Shown here in pieces: positions 11,789 to 21,779 of a stretch of 64,000 bases of DNA. Made by a program: the position numbers and the translations under genes. Positions within the stretch are counted from its first letter, which is position 1. Each line of letters starts with the position of its first letter. The DNA is from Aphidius gifuensis (Eukaryota > Arthropoda > Insecta > Hymenoptera > Braconidae), in assembly GCF_014905175.1 (NCBI RefSeq), contig NC_057788.1, positions 13,541,404-13,605,403 of the forward strand, read 5' to 3'. Under the pieces are notes generated by a model. That model searched no databases and was not told the origin of the DNA. It was given only the letters and a program-made list of their open reading frames with translations.

Positions 11789-11993
11789 TTGTAAACTAGA
11801 CTACACTTGTAGCCTAACGTTTTATGTAATTCGAATCTCTTTATTCGATTACTTTTGATATTTTGATAATAAAGGAGCTACCTCATTATTATTCCTAAAA
11901 TAATATATAGTCTAGAGTTGATTATTTACCTAGTAATAATCCCAACCCTATAAACTATAGTACATCATTCAAAAATTAAAAAACAATAAATTA

Positions 11994-12489
11994 TTGTTTG
12001 GTAATTCAATGATTGAAATAAAAAATCATCATATTTATGTGAAAGATAAAATTTATCCGGCTACTCAATGTCTCTTGGAGTTATTATTTCAACAATCACC
12101 TAATGCATCTATTATTCGGAAAGTTGATCGAGAAATTTTTATTGAACTTATAAAATTAACAAATGCACATCGTAAAAATTTCAAACCTGATGGTGCATTT
12201 CTGACAAACAGGACACAAAAATATAAAAATTATGTATCACTGTTTGTCAAGTCTTTGAAAACAAAAGCTAGAGAGCAAAAAAGGTTCAGCACTTGTTTTA
12301 CCAAAATACAAAACACTACAAAAAAATAAGAAAATAAATAATACAAATTATATATATTGGGATGATCCTAATGAGCTTGTCAATCGTCTTCAACTACTTG
12401 TAGCTTCAGAAAAAGCTGACAATAATAGTCACGCTAATGAAATTCTTTCAATTATTGAAGAATTAAGAGAAGCTGGTATTATTCGTTAA
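11994..12489 (+). pseudogene. DUF8207-like Polinton protein, frameshifted
   Basis: The N-terminal part contains IEIKNHHIYVKDKIYPAT and CLLELLFQQSP, the pattern of an element-associated family recorded in insects as DUF8207-like. The frame stops at 12329 after an A-run. The next frame carries the matching C-terminus YWDDPNELVNRLQLL and EILSIIEELREAGIIR, ending in TAA at 12487-12489. So the family's N- and C-terminal signatures are both present with a single break in or near the A-run at 12319-12325. Function is unknown; a virion role is guessed for the family. Confidence 0.55.
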
Positions 12490-12547
12490 TATATGTGTTC
12501 ATTCAGTCTTTAATGTACAGTCATTAAAATGACATTGGAGTGGAATA

Positions 12548-12770
12548 ATGTCTAGTGTTGATATATTCGGACGTCAATTATCAAATAAACGAAAATATTC
12601 TATCGGAGGAAAAATTGATGACGATGCAATAAGAGGACCACCTGGAGACGGTTTCAAATTTACAGAAGACCGAAATTATGACATTGCAGAAAAAAAATTA
12701 TGTCACATTGCTGATGCTCAAGTCATGAATGATGCTGTCTCAAAAAAAAAGAAATACAGTATCCATTTTA
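12548..12770 (+). pseudogene. GPPG-containing virion-like protein, C-terminally truncated
   Basis: The product starts MSSVDIFGRQLSNKRKYS and has a short collagen-like turn RGPPGDGFKFT followed by DIAEKKLCHIADAQ. I know proteins of this opening from Polinton-like elements of aphids and wasps, where they are longer. Here the recognisable part stops near KKKKY at about 12765 and what follows is unrelated T-rich DNA, so the C-terminal part is missing. This marks the right edge of recognisable element sequence. Confidence 0.45.
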
Positions 12771-13920
12771 AAAAACTATTTTTATACCTGAAACTCCACC
12801 ATTTTGAATTTTTTGAATTTTTTTTTTTTTTTTTCTAGGTCCCTTTCTAAACCCTACAACTTTTACTTGAATCATTTTTTAATTTGAGCTATATTTTTCA
12901 AGAAAAATCCATTGTCCAATTGAAATGGGACAGTCTGTATATATCCATAAAATAAAAAGTATACATAAAATAGTAATAGAAGTGTTCGGCTGACTGGTTG
13001 TTCAATAAATAAATATTTATATAAAATTATATTCTGTGTTGAGTTTTTAAATTAGAATTTCATTTACATAGAACCTTAATATTATAACTAATCGATAAAT
13101 TAAAAAATTTCTATCATAATTGTTAACGACTGAATGAACATAATAGTTCACTTGAGAGGAGAGCGAAAAAGACAACTAGTCAAATATATATTAATGCAAC
13201 GAGAGATCTTTCAATTACAATTTATTAGAATTACTAAAGAAGTTTCACTTCCCTGTGCGTACAATAACACACACCTTTTTTTTTATTATAAGAATAATAT
13301 TCAGCATTATTTTTCGGTAAGAAAACAGTATATTTATTATTTATTTCGACTGATAGTCTTGCACCAGACTTTTTTCCACAGTAACTTTGAATTTTTGTCA
13401 CAGCATAGTAAACATCTTTTGTCAAATCTTTCAATAATTTACAATTTTTTGAAAGTCGCTTAGTCTTGGTGTTTATCAGTTTTATATTATAACTTATGAA
13501 AATAATAATTAATTCTTAAATAATTAATAATAATTAATTTTCCATAAGTATACGACCGATAAATAACCGACCGATATATAACCGATAAATAGCCGTTTTT
13601 TTCATAATTGAACTCCATATTCAACCACTTTGCGCATTCGTAGAAATTTTTTCGTATTTTTCCCGTAATCCTGAGGAAATTTACTATAAGAAACCGACAA
13701 AAAAACATGTTGTCTCGGATATCGGAATTTTGCCTTTTCAGTAAAGGACGATAAAAGCTATTTGTGGCTACAACCAATACAAATTAGTTTACATCATCTT
13801 TAAAGAAGTAAGAGCCTTCTAAAATTGAGTGATTTTCTAAACGTAATTATAAATGCAACTGGTCTTTCAGATTAAGAAGAAGATGGTGAAGATATTGTAC
13901 TTATAAGTTATAAGTAACAT
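12771..13920. other. Degraded repeat DNA between Polinton and hAT remnants
   Basis: No functional gene. On the minus strand, 13434-13245 reads as DLTKDVYYAVTKIQSYCG and NNKYTVFLPKNN, which looks like the family of short element ORFs with a 'vFLP' motif; it is a fragment. At 13581-13650 lies a repeat whose inverted copy is at 33481-33561. At about 13713-13740 the sequence CGGATATCGGAATTTTGCC resembles the right end of the foldback at 2618-2640. Confidence 0.45.
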
Positions 13921-14114
13921 AAAACGTATAGTATTTGGTGTGGTATGGTATTTAATACCGTATTGATACCGTATGATACCGCGGCCCTGAAATGATACTG
14001 ATACCCGGTATTTTCCATATTTCCATGCAAAATACCGTATCAGTTTTTACGATACCGAAGTGCACCTCTATAGTTGCAAAATACGGTATTGATACCGTTA
14101 TCAATACCGCGATA
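13920..14114. repeat. ATACCGTATTGATACCG repeat cluster
   Basis: The words ATACCGTAT, GATACCG and their complements occur a dozen times in both orientations over 190 bases. A terminus-like string TAGTTGCAAAATACGG sits at about 14075-14090. The same words fill 28187-28383, where the matching end reads (complement) TAGAGATGCAAAAATACC. I read these as the subterminal repeats and end of a hAT-family transposon, the left end of the element that follows. Confidence 0.6.
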
Positions 14115-14568
14115 CAGTGCTGGCGTCAGTCGGCCATCTTTTATTTTCGTGTAAACAAAAAAAAAAAAAAAACAGACGCTGGTGAGAAACAGAAGTAAAA
14201 ATTACATATTTACATTGCAAAAGGTACATTAAAAACATAAATATTGTCGCTGTATTTATTGTTAAGAGTTTAGAAAATTGTAAAAATAATATTTTTTTGT
14301 CGATTTTAGATCAGATTTCAGAAAAGTCCTAAAAAATTGTGCTGGTGCTGGAATAAAATCCAAAGTTTTTGTGTTTGTCAGTTAGCATGGTTAGTCTAAT
14401 TTAGCATTTTTTAATTATTTTTTTTTAGAAAAATTTATCTCTGCCTACAATATTTGATTGACAAATTAAACAATAATTTTTTATTTTATATTATAGGTAC
14501 AAAAATTGCAATAAAGTGTTGAAAGAAAAATATGTTGTGCATTTGATGTCACTTGTTATTAGTATAAG

Positions 14569-15265
14569 TGTTGGATATATTGCCCGTTAAGGGATTTATA
14601 CCTAGTAATGATTTTAGCGTAATTAATTTAAATAATCAACACAATAATAATTTTTGTTTGTTATCGTTTAATTTTGATAATTGTCATTTAAATTATTATT
14701 AAAATTTTATATTATTATTTAATTTATTTATTAAATTAGCGTAAATTTATTTCATTAACTTGTGAATTTATTTAAGTTGATTTTTTTGTAAGAGCAAGTG
14801 ACAAGAGAGAGTTCCGTAGGCTACAGGATTGCGAATGCAACTAAAACGGAAAAAGGTCCAGGACGCTATCCAGCTTCTAGGCCTTAGTATATGAAAATTC
14901 TGGAAAATTCTGGAAAATTCTAGAAGGCCAAACGACGCTTGTATAACCAAGCGTCGCTTGGACCCGACAAAATTTCCACAATGTTTTTTACATTTATTTT
15001 ATTTTATTCCTCGAAAGATAGGGTGGTGTTCGAGGTCAGCGGCCTAATCCTCTTTGTCCTCAAACTGCAACATTTTTCCAATGGCAAACGTTGTCAGTCT
15101 GAGGTATTAGTCGGCATTGACTCGTGCCGTCAAAGGATTAGACACGCTAGCTCAATGGTGTCGTATATTTTATTTTTCATTTCAATTTACATTTCATTTT
15201 ATTTTCTCAAAAATGAATTTTACTTTTTCTCTCTCTCTTTCTTTACCTACTTTCCCGACGGAACA
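14569..15265. mobile_element. Solo LTR, copy 1, with 5-bp target duplication
   Basis: The 697-base unit starts TGTTGGATATATTGCCCG and ends CGACGGAACA, the TG...CA ends of a long terminal repeat. It is flanked by ATAAG on both sides (14564-14568 and 15266-15270), a perfect target duplication. A second copy of the same LTR, 677 bases, is at 23913-24589 with a different 5-bp duplication. No internal retrotransposon sequence is attached, so it is a solo LTR made by recombination. The 5-bp duplication fits Gypsy or BEL/Pao. It sits within the hAT leader and so is younger than it. Confidence 0.95.
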
Positions 15266-15443
15266 ATAAGGTTAGTTTGGCTGTGCATTTTAATTTATAA
15301 TAATAATTAAATGTATGATTTCTATGTTTTAATTAAATATATATATATTTTTTTTAGTTTATACATTGAGTTTATAACTTTTTAATATTGCTGAAGCAAT
15401 ACGTAACTGAACAACTTTTTAATATTGCTAAGATTGAGTTAAT

Positions 15444-17583
15444 ATGACAAAACTACGAGATATTGTGAAAAAGCATTTTATTCAAGTGACTAAAACAGGC
15501 AAATGTGATGCATATACATGTAAATACTGTAAACTACAATATGCTTTTAATGTAAGTCAAACGGAAGATCATTTAACAAAATCCTGTTGCAAATGTCCAA
15601 GTAAAGTTGCTGAAAGCTTGGAACCATTTAAGGTTGAATGTAAATCGCATCGGTGGACGAAGTTTGGGCCCGAGAGGGTGCGCACCTACATATGGTTATA
15701 AAAAATATTTTCAGTGCCCCTCTGTCTGAAATATATTCACTATACTGGCAGGTTCTTGGTAGGATGTGTGTATGCCGTCTATCTGGATAGACTCACACAT
15801 ACTACCATAGCCAAAAAACATAATGATTCTTTTACAATTGAGGACTTAAATTATTCACCAAGACCTTCATTATCAGAAAATAATGAATTGAATTCAAATA
15901 GAAAAAGATCACTTTCACATGAAGGTGAACCTCAAACAAAACGACCAAAAATTCCAATCAACAATATTAAAAATTTCATGGACTCAATAAGCCAAGCAAA
16001 TCAAGAGCACTTACAAACAATGATGGCTAAAGCTATCTATGCATCTGGTATGCCTCTGTCATTTTCTGAAAATTCTCTTTGGAAGGAATTTTTCAAGATA
16101 ATTCGTCCATCTTTTGCTCTACCTACTCGTGAAAAATTATCTGATGAACTGCTCGATAAAGTATATACAGATATTCGTGATAAAGTGGAACAAAAAATCA
16201 GGGAAGCTCCTGGTATTAGACTTCAATGTGATGGATGGACAAATGTTAATAATGAGGGTGTAATTAATTTTGTTGCAACAACTCCTTCACCAGTATTCAT
16301 CAAGTCTGTTGCTACATCTTCAAATAGTCATGATAATGTATATATGTTTCAAGAGATAGAAAAAGTGATTAATTTAGTAGAAAGATTTAGATTAGGATTG
16401 ACAAAATGCATCAGTAATGCTAAAATCAGGAAATGATATATCAAGAAAATTCAAATGGAGTTCAAGTTATGGATGCATTGCTCATATCTTTAATTTGCTA
16501 ATTAAAGATTTTGGAGGTTTAAAATCAGTTGAAACTTTATTAAATTCAGCTAAAAGTATTATTAAAGAAGTAAAAAATAATCAAGTATTAATTAATACTT
16601 TTCGAGAAATTCAAAATTCTGATCCAAGCAAAGTAACAACAAGTTTAAAGCTGCCTCCAAACACAAGATTTAGATAAATTCATTTGTGCTTAGAGAGTTT
16701 ATTACTTAACAAGCACAATTTAAGAGCACTAGCTGTTTCGAAAAAAGGTGAAAAGTATATGCAAGTTTCAACAAAAAAAATCATTGTTGAACAGCCAGAA
16801 GTCTTTTGGTTTAAAGTAACTTCTGTTATTGAAATAATGAAGCCTGTAAATGATTGGTTTGATAAACTTGAAGGTGACAAACCAATTTTAAGTTTAATTC
16901 CTGAATGTCTTATTGAAATCGAAAATCATCTCGAGAAGCATGTTAAAAATCCGCCAATTCACGTACTAAGGGAACTTGAAATTGATAAAAGTTTTGAAAA
17001 ACGCAAGGAAATGGCATTGCGTCTAGTACATTTAGCAGCCAATCTGTTGGATCTATCATTAAGAGGTCAAAATTTAACACAAAATGAAACTAAATTAGCC
17101 ATGGACTATCTCCATAGCGTAGCTATTCATTTTGACATAAATCTTGAAATTTTCACCACAGAATTGAATGAATATTTATTGAAAAATTCATTTTGGTCCA
17201 AAGAATACGTGATACAGAGAAGTGAAATCTGGGCACCATTTGAATGGTGGATGTCATTGTCCAAGATGTGTACACTAAGCAAAGTAGCAAGTGCAATATT
17301 CACTCTGAACAGTACCACAGCTCCTACAGAAAGAAACTTTTAGCACACATTCTTGGATACACTCTCTCAAACGAAATCGTTTGAGAGTTGATAGAGCTAG
17401 TAAAATTACATATATTGCACACAACATAAAACTGATGAGAACACAAGAAAAAAGAATGTTTAACACTCGTAAAAATCGTTGTGATATCAATGATGATTCC
17501 AGTAGCAGTGATGGAAGTAATTCTAATGTTGAAAACTTGGACATACTCAACGATCACTTGAGTGACCTTAGTGATGACTAGTC
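15444..17583 (+). pseudogene. hAT transposase, broken in several places
   Basis: The N-terminus is a BED zinc finger (CKYC ... DHLTKSC, 15520-15588). After an insertion-like stretch ending near 15812 the frame resumes with RPKIPINNIKNFMDS, WKEFFKIIRPSFALPTRE and IRLQCDGWTN (the DUF659 block, 16218-16247). A shift near 16420 with an apparent internal deletion follows. Then come YGCIAHIFNLLIKD, an in-frame stop at 16675-16677 in the TRFR*IHLCLESLL context, and the C-terminal dimerisation block PFEWWMSLSK and STTAPTERNF (17238-17340). A further frame change leads to KRNRLRVDRASKITYIAHN and an acidic end (17581). The stop at 16675 is not in a homopolymer, so the gene is dead. The family cuts and pastes DNA with 8-bp target duplications. 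Confidence 0.85.
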
Positions 17584-17679
17584 AAAGTAATTCATATCAA
17601 AGAAGAAAAAATTAGCGTGTTGCAAGTACGCGCGGGGGAAGTAAAACTTCTTTCAGAGTAGTTTCATGTCACGCTGAAT

Positions 17680-17710
<31 letters not shown>

Positions 17711-17808
17711 TTAATACTGACAATTATATTCAAATATAAATATTATTAGTTAATAATAATTATTAGTATTTATATTTCGAATATTATTATTATAAATTTT
17801 ATTATTTA
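17584..17808. other. AAT microsatellite and filler
   Basis: After the transposase frame ends there is a short GC-richer segment (about 17610-17680, with GTACGCGCGGGGGAAG), then (AAT)n at 17682-17712 and A/T-rich DNA up to the foldback. No gene. Confidence 0.6.
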
Positions 17809-18306
17809 TATCGTCACATTAATGGAAGAAGGGTGTAAGTGCCATTTTTAGGAATTTTTTTTGTTCTAAAAGAAAAAGGGCGTGAGTGCGAATTTATGAA
17901 TTTTCGGGCTTTGCATCTAATTTTAAGGCTTAAAGAAAAAAAAAAGTGCGTATGTTCAGGGACTTACGCCTTTTTTCCATTCTCAAAATCATTTTTAATA
18001 AATTGATAATAAATTATGTATATTTATCAGTAAACAATCAATAATTCAAAAATCCTGCCATTAAATAAATTTCAAATAAAATTGAAAATATGCCCTTCAT
18101 CTTTTATCAAAAATTATTTAATAACTGGAAAAAAGGCGTAAATCCTTGGACATTTATCAAAGGTTGTTACGCCCATTTTCCCCTTTTTTTTAAGTATTAA
18201 AATTAGATGAAAAACCCGAAAATTTATAAATTTGCACTTACACCCTTTTTCTTTTAAAATTGACGTTTTTGGCACTTACGCCCTTCATTCTTTAATGTGA
18301 CGATAT
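17809..18306. mobile_element. Foldback/MITE with about 120-base terminal inverted repeats
   Basis: The left end TATCGTCACATTAATGG-AGAAGGG and the right end (complement) TATCGTCACATTAAAGAATG match, and the match continues inward through GGGYGTAAGTGCCA, AAAGAAAAAGGG-GTGAGTGC, AATTTATGAATTTTCGGG and CATCTAATTTTAA. The centre is A/T-rich. There is no coding capacity. Ends abut TATA on both sides, so the target duplication is TA or TATA, as in Tc1/mariner-type MITEs. Confidence 0.85.
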
Positions 18307-18397
18307 AATTGATACCATCGATATTATTACTAATATTATATTGATATTATTGTTAATCATAATATTATTGGAGTTATTATTATTTATAATAAGATTA
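18307..18397. other. A/T-rich junction before the BEL element
   Basis: This short stretch of ATT/AAT-rich sequence (with ATTACTAATATTATATTGATATTATTG) has an inverted, imperfect counterpart just past the right end of the BEL element at about 25160-25215. Confidence 0.4.
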
Positions 18398-18402
18398 TTC
18401 AT

Positions 18403-18837
18403 TGTTTACGCAAGAGACCGCTATATTGGTATAGCAGCACCTGCCGGTCAACTTTATTTTTGACGTCACGCCAACGCTTGGATACACCACGTGCAGGCGC
18501 GACTTTGCTTGCTGGATTCGTGCATTTTCGGATGGATCCGAGAATACTCGGTTACTTCTCTGACTATCTACGCCAACTGGACTACGAGTCACATCGCATC
18601 GTACTTCGATAGACTAAGCGTCTAATTTATATTCACTGTATTTAACACCTGGTGCATACAACACCAAGTGGTTTTGAGGTTAACTTTTTGAGAGTTTCCA
18701 AAAGGTATGACACCTTTTGCAAGGAGTTTAATTTATACATTATTTAGTTTTACAATAAACCGTTATTTTATCTGTTAATTAAAACACCTTGTGTTTTATC
18801 ATTTATTCCTTTTACAATCCACTTCCTCGCGTCAATA
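18403..18837 (+). repeat. 5' LTR of the BEL/Pao element
   Basis: It starts TGTTTACGC and ends GCGTCAATA, with a polyadenylation-type AATAAA near 18762. The next bases, TTTGGTCCTTCGAGC, look like the leader and primer-binding site that I know from BEL/Pao elements. The exact right end is set by the target duplication seen at the other end of the element. Confidence 0.85.
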
Positions 18838-19636
18838 TTTGGTCCTTCGAGCAAAAGAGTGAGTTATACTTTAAAATCAGTGGTCGTTAATTAATTAATT
18901 CATGAGTAGATACATTTAATTATTTAATCGGGAAATACAGTTCTTTGTGTTAGCTTTGCGAGTGTTAAAAAAAACCGGTTGAGCGCCATGAGGCTGGAAA
19001 AAAAAAAAATTTTTTTTATTTTTTTGGGGTTCACGCACGGAATTCGGGGTCCACGCAGGGACTACGGGGTTCACGCACGGGCCGCGTGGTAAAGGGAAAA
19101 ATTTTTTTTTTTCTCTCACATCACTGAGTGATGCAACAATGCTTGATAATTATTGCTTAAAAAAAAGCAATAATTATTTTACCGGGTGGTCAAGCATTGT
19201 CGAGTTGATCGAAAGATCATAATTTTTCTTTTTACAAACCACGCGGTAAATTAATTGCGTTTACTTTTCTGGTTATGTCAGACCGCATGGTCATAAGAGT
19301 TGTGCGCATATTTGAGTACACGCTAGTATTACTCAAAGGGCACAAAGAGTCATTATTATCTTTTAAGTTGTTTAAAAAATAGTAATAAAATTATGGGGAT
19401 ATTTTTGTAAAAAAATATATATTGTAACCAGAAATTTACGAGTTTGCTCAAGGTTGAAAAAGTGACAGGTGTTCATTTTTCAATATGTCTTGGCTCCTAT
19501 GTTCCTAATCCAATGTCCAGTATTTATTCCATGTTATATACACTTGAATTCAAATATGGACATGTGATTTCACTGTCGTGAATTAAAATATTGTTTATAA
19601 ACATTTTCTAATTGTTTTTCAATATATTTAAAGGAA
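18838..19636 (+). promoter_or_regulatory. BEL/Pao leader (5' untranslated region)
   Basis: The leader is 800 bases. It contains three direct repeats of GGGGTTCACGCACGG type at 19026-19082, and a perfect hairpin at 19146-19177 (ATAATTATTGCTT, six A, AAGCAATAATTAT). Such stems could serve RNA dimerisation or packaging, but that is only a guess. No coding region is seen before the ATG at 19637. Confidence 0.6.
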
Positions 19637-21072
19637 ATGGCAGAAGGAGAGGGTACATCCGGTGCTTCAGGTGGTTCAAGTGGATCCACTGAGGATGTTA
19701 AATCGCCGGAGTACAAGATAGCCATGACTGCAGAGCAATTACAAGCCGCTCATGACATGGACGTCATTAAGTTGTATCTCAATGAGTCATATGTCACACA
19801 ACAATCGCTTTCTGATCGCCTCACCAGAATTTACAATTGGGTTGTGACTGGTAAAAAAGTCTTTACTATCAGTCAGTTGTAGGTTCGTGACGAGGAAGCC
19901 AAGAGGGTTTTCCACCAACACACAGATACTGACAGACTCATGCGGTCCCAGTTGGCTCGCTTGCCAAATGATAGAGCAAAATTAGAGCTTGACAATAGAT
20001 CATATTGGAAGAACAACAAGTCAGTCATGGTTGAGGAAGGTTACTATGACACCTCGGCCATGATCAAAGAGTTACTCAACACACTTGTTGTTCCAATGCC
20101 GTCTTTGTAGGCAACTCAAATGAGCTGCCACCATTGGATGTACCAACCTTCAATGGTGATTTCACCAAATGGCTAGAATTTGAAAGTCTGTTTGAACAGG
20201 TAGTTATTTTAAAACCTGGAATTTCAGACATTTCCAAATTCCGCCATTTGCAAATGGCATTGGATGAGAGAACACAAGAGAAAATCGGTGGCATTGCCGT
20301 CACTGGTGATAATTTTGCTGTGGCCTGGGGCCAATTGAAAAGAGATTTTGGCAATAACCAAAGGTTGGTCAATGCTGAGCTCAGCAACTTACTGGGTATT
20401 GAGAAGATGAAATCAGCCACCGCTCACGAGTTATCTCGTATGTTGGCCAGGGTTGAGCATTCTCGTGCAGCATTAGAGAAACTGGGCAGGCCAGTTGAGC
20501 ACTGGGATGACATCATTGTATATCGTGTATCACGAATGATAAACATCTCTTTGGCGTCCTCGTGGGAAAAAAAGATTGCCAATACAACTGAGCCTCCAAC
20601 CTGGGCAGAGTTTAAAGAATTTTCAAATTCAAAAGAGAGGTCTATGGAGACGGTAGAGCAGGTGGAACAAATGGATGACTCTGTTCCATCACCAAATACA
20701 GTCAGGGTACATGCTGGTACTCTAGCAACTACAGCTAATAATCAGCTGTGTGAGCTCTGCCAAAGTAAAGAGCACAACTTGGTGAGGTGCCCACAGTTCA
20801 TTTCAATGTCAGCATTGAAGCGAGATGAGTTCGTTAAGACAAAGCGACCAAGACTCATCTGCTTCAACTGCCTTGGGTCACATGCTGTCATTAAATGTAA
20901 GGCTAAGGCGTTTTGCAGAAGATGTCCAGGCCAAAAGCACCACACTATGTTGTGCTACAAGAGTAGGTCGACTAGACCATCAAATTCATCATCAACATCA
21001 TCACAAGCAACAACATTCACAGCCACAAAGTCACCACCACAACCAAAGGCACCAGAGACAAAGGCAAATTAA
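19637..21072 (+). pseudogene. BEL/Pao gag (DUF1759 type with zinc knuckles)
   Basis: The start MAEGEGTSGASGGSSGSTED is Gly/Ser rich. An in-frame TAG at 19880-19882 interrupts the N-terminal helical part. The frame shifts near 20090-20110 and then runs open from about 20101 to 21072. It contains LDVPTFNGDFTKWLEF (the DUF1759 opening), a long helical capsid-like part and two Cys-rich fingers: CELCQSKEHNLVRCP and CFNCLGSHAVIKC followed by CRRCPGQKHHTMLC. The tail is Ser/Thr/Gln-rich. Gag would form the particle and bind the RNA. Loss of the 5' frame means it can no longer be made whole. Confidence 0.85.
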
Positions 21073-21779
21073 TTTTTTGTTTTTATATAAAAAACTTTTG
21101 TGTGTTTTTTTACTCTGTTGCTAGGTATGGCTGCGTTGTTGTGCAGAGAGTTTTGGATGTTGAAAAATGACCTCGGATATCCATCACGTGATCTCAAAGC
21201 CTTAATTTGAGATCACCTTTGTACATATTTCTTTTTATATCTTTTTTATGAATACATATCATGGCAACTGTTAGTTTGGTTATTAATTGAAAGTGTTAAG
21301 AGTTATTTATTTAAAAATTCCTTCTATTTAAATTCCTTTCATCTCCTTTCTGATTAATAATAATATTGAATTACTTGTATCATACTAGACGTGGTATGAC
21401 ATGGTTGTTTGCTATATATATACATGTGCATGTGTCAGACTGTTAAAAAGGCACCATGTACATGTATACTTGTATACTTATTGAGCACATACGAGTACAA
21501 AGCTGCATTAATATCGAGCTGGAATCAGAATCTTTAGGCGTTTTATCTTGCCTATTATTGTCATCAGCTGTCTATGAGATTGTTTCATTTTATTTTCTAT
21601 TCTTGAATATGTACAAAGGCACAGGTGTGGTACTCAATGGCCAAGAGTACCAATTAGAGTTGTAGTATTTTGGTTACGTGGTAACACATACTACAACATG
21701 ATGAGAAATTAAATTTAAGTTAATTCATTAGTGGGATTAGTATATTAAGGAGCTAAATTTTACTAATATGTTTTAACAG
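21073..21779. other. 707-base interruption between gag and protease
   Basis: In BEL elements the protease frame normally follows the gag fingers closely. Here they are separated by non-coding A/T-rich sequence that ends in a good acceptor-like TTTTAACAG|GTGG at 21779/21780, with a donor-like CTAG|GTATGG at about 21125. It may be an intron-like segment or an inserted element; no terminal repeats or target duplication were found. Confidence 0.45.

Larger units (their letters stand above)
14075..17583 (+). mobile_element. Decayed hAT transposon (BED finger type)
   Basis: The left end is the repeat cluster described above; the right end was not found, because the sequence after 17583 changes into AAT microsatellite and a separate foldback. 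The transposase frames run from 15444 to 17583. A solo LTR (14569-15265) interrupts the 5' leader. There is also a foreign-looking 160-base stretch inside the coding part at about 15650-15812. An alternative left end is CAGTGCTGGCG at 14115, which also fits a hAT terminus. Confidence 0.65.

Noticed and set aside
14939..15310. Frames of about 120 residues containing RQRIRHASSM, seen at 14939-15310 and again at 24373-24714
   Set aside because: Both lie within the two solo LTR copies and are not conserved as protein; similarity is explained by the LTR.
15650..15812. A small transposon inside the hAT transposase gene
   Set aside because: The stretch looks foreign and has an internal hairpin (GTAGGATGTGTG/CACACATACTAC), but I found neither terminal repeats nor a target duplication, so I mention it only as part of the broken gene.
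20825..21124. Gln/His-rich open frame (HHQHHHKQQHSQPQSHHH)
   Set aside because: It is the alternative frame of the Ser/Thr/Gln-rich end of the gag gene.
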